A stretch of 64,000 nt of DNA from Pseudisothecium myosuroides (taxonomy: Eukaryota > Streptophyta > Bryopsida > Hypnales > Lembophyllaceae): positions 4,836,001 to 4,900,000 of the forward strand of contig OX637296.1 of assembly GCA_951799445.1 (NCBI GenBank). The letters run 5' to 3'. The notes under the pieces were generated by a model. It did no database searches, was not told the origin of the DNA, and saw nothing but the letters and a program-made list of their open reading frames with translations. Made by a program: the position numbers and the translations under genes. Each line of letters opens with the position of its first letter. The stretch's first letter is position 1. This document shows, piece by piece, positions 62,171 to 64,000 of this stretch.

Positions 62171-63595
62171 GGAAGGTACTACTCTGATTGGTTTGGGTAT
62201 GAACACTGGACCGATCTAGCTTAAAATTTGGAAACATTCGATCCACGATAAACCTAGAAATCACAAATCATTTCAAAACAGTCGATCAACCTAGAAATTG
62301 CCTAGAAATCCCCGATCTAGCCAAAATTAATCCGAAACCCTAGCACAGTGAGCAGGCACGATAAGGAAAATAGGGCATGTAAGCTCCTTCTGAAACTGAA
62401 GCAAGCGAACAATAATTACAGAGACAGCTAGCACTTCCTACCGCAAGAGAAGAGTAAGTCAAAACAACAACCAAAACGAAACTTACAACACGCGCTGCAT
62501 TACCCGAAGCTCACCCCAACCAAAGATCTCATCCAAAACTCATCCAAAACTCACGTCCACGCCCACCGCTATCAAGTCCACAAAGAAACTACCAAGACTC
62601 AACCAAAGTCGACAGAGCCTACAGGAGCAGACCGAGAGAAAACAAAGCAATAACAACGACAAAGTTCTAGAAAATCACCTGGCTGCTTGCGCTCCACGAC
62701 GTGCTTGTAGGGATGTCCGTGAAAATCATCTTGCGCTCCACGACGTGCTTGCAGGCGCCCCAACAAAAATCAGTAGCAGCAGCGCAGCTTCACGAGCCCA
62801 CTTCGTCCGGTCCTCGTTGGTCTTCTCCGCGACGCAAAAGGTGGCAGCAGTCATGCAGGAGAAACTAGCTAGAAGGATACTGCAAACCCCAACACTCGCA
62901 ATGAAAAACTAAGCTACACGCCCTACGCCCAGCCAACGCAGGAGAACTTCCAAAAAAATCTCGGTATGCGCCCGCACGGAGTTTTTGAGAGTGCGGTACT
63001 TTCTAAACCTCAACGAAGGCAAAGCTCGGGAAACCAAAAGCCAGAAACCCTAGGAGGAGTAGGAGCCACAGAAGATAAGGAGAGTTACCCCCGAACCGCA
63101 GTCAGACTTCAATCCCGACCCAGGCCGTGACCTCAGCAGTGACGTCAACATCCAAGATCTTCAAATTCTCTTCAACTGCTCTTCCAGATTGGTACTCCTA
63201 TGTTAACCCCTATTCAATACTCACAGTGATCACGAAGCAGTCAGACTTCAATCCCGACCCGCTCAGCGCTCACAGTGATCATGAAGCTAGCAGTGAAAAC
63301 TGAATTTTGTCCAGAGAGGTTAAACTATTTAATTTTCTTAATTTTCCTTGAAAGACAATAAGAAATGACATGTAATCCAAGTTGTTTCATATTATTTGGA
63401 CGTTTGTGGAATTAACTATAAAATTTGAAGTTAAAATGCCATACGGCTCTAAAAGCGACCACTTCCTAGAATGTACACCTTCTGTACATTTTGGTACATT
63501 AAAGAAAGCAAAATGTACCTTTGTGTCATGTTCAGTTCAAAATGCCCAATCATAGTGCAAGCCTCCTACCTTAGTGGACAACAAACATACGCTTT
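62171..63595. other. Upstream region of higher GC with small duplications
   Basis: A ~23-bp sequence containing CACGACGTGCTTG occurs twice (62687-62709 and 62733-62755). On the minus strand, ATG at 62854 opens 42 codons including NEDRTKWAREAALLLLIF, vaguely like trihelix/SANT-type openings; it could be a first exon of the downstream minus-strand gene. CAGTCAGACTTCAATCCCGA is duplicated at about 63100 and 63240. 63437-63575 has ends related to the GGTAGGAGG MITE family. Confidence 0.4.
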
Positions 63596-64000
63596 AACCC
63601 CTAAATGCCCAAGGCACCCAAATCTGGTGTTTGCAAAATTTTGAAGTTAAATAAAACCTAACCAAGTTGCTATTTTTAGTAGTTTATATTTTTAGAAAGT
63701 TCTTCTTTAAGTCTAATTTTAGCACCAAAAATCCGATCTTGAAAATAAATGATAGTGATTTTTCTATTCAAATTTCTATACAAGGGTACCCATTGCAATC
63801 TTGAGTTCCCGTAGTGTTGAGAGCTCTTGGAAATGAGCCTCAAATACACTAGATCTTGGAGAAAAAATCACATTCAAAATTCATTTAAAAAAATTGTGGA
63901 GTAGATTTTAAGAAGCCATAAATTGATCAGGGTTATACAAGTTAGGCCCTTTAACCTCATATTTATTTGATCACCAACTTTTTAGATTTGACTCATGTAA
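63595..64000 (+). repeat. Dispersed repeat, copy 2 (partner at 17030-17425), cut by window end
   Basis: Same orientation and block order as the earlier copy, for example GTTAAATAAAACCTAACCAA and CCAACTTTTTAGATTTGAC. Continues past the right edge. Confidence 0.78.

Overview
The window looks like nuclear DNA of a land plant, most likely a bryophyte such as a moss. It is AT-rich and gene-poor, has plant-type GT-AG introns, and carries a UBC13 gene of plant sequence, an F-box/kelch-like gene and a TIR-NBS-LRR gene. Short non-autonomous DNA transposons of at least five types are packed between the genes. The species call is inference from gene style, not proof.

Layout. 0-4 kb: a 108-bp minisatellite, then an apparently intact eight-exon UBC13-type ubiquitin-conjugating enzyme (+), the best gene in the window. 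4-11 kb: AT-rich intergenic DNA with foldback elements, MITEs and dispersed repeats. 11.7-13.2 kb: an F-box gene (+) whose last ~50 codons are in a shifted frame. 13-22 kb: mostly unrecognised DNA with repeats and one polyamine-oxidase exon relic. 22.1-28.5 kb: a TIR-NBS-LRR resistance-type gene (+) with intact exon layout but several in-frame stops and an altered P-loop. Its LRR exon is a 30-unit, 24-residue repeat that itself contains a 13-unit duplication. 29.8-32.3 kb: three adjacent DNA elements with recognisable ends (hAT, mariner/Stowaway-like, CACTA-like). 33.7-37.8 kb: an AP-2 mu adaptin pseudogene (-) hit by a Mutator-like element with a 9-bp target duplication, a TA-flanked MITE and a third MITE. 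37.9-49.6 kb: repeats, two large foldback elements, two CACTA-type MITEs and a decayed protein kinase (-).

49.6-62.9 kb is the unusual part. A minus-strand gene encodes a ParB/Srx-like segment followed by a segment resembling an amino-methyltransferase (N4/N6 DNA methylase fold). Two tandem copies follow of a low-complexity linker, an FCP1/SCP-like HAD domain whose first motif reads DLNG rather than DxDx(T/V), and a conserved C-terminal module. Both HAD-bearing copies and the ParB exon carry single in-frame stops in otherwise conserved frames. Upstream lie two tandem arrays of short inverted repeats built on a GGTGA half-site; the same inverted repeat also occurs once in each of the two introns flanking the methylase-like exon.

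Overall, one housekeeping gene appears functional, one F-box gene is possibly functional, and everything else recognised is decaying in transposon-rich DNA. All exon models come from reading splice sites and conserved residues by eye; none was tested against transcripts or databases.
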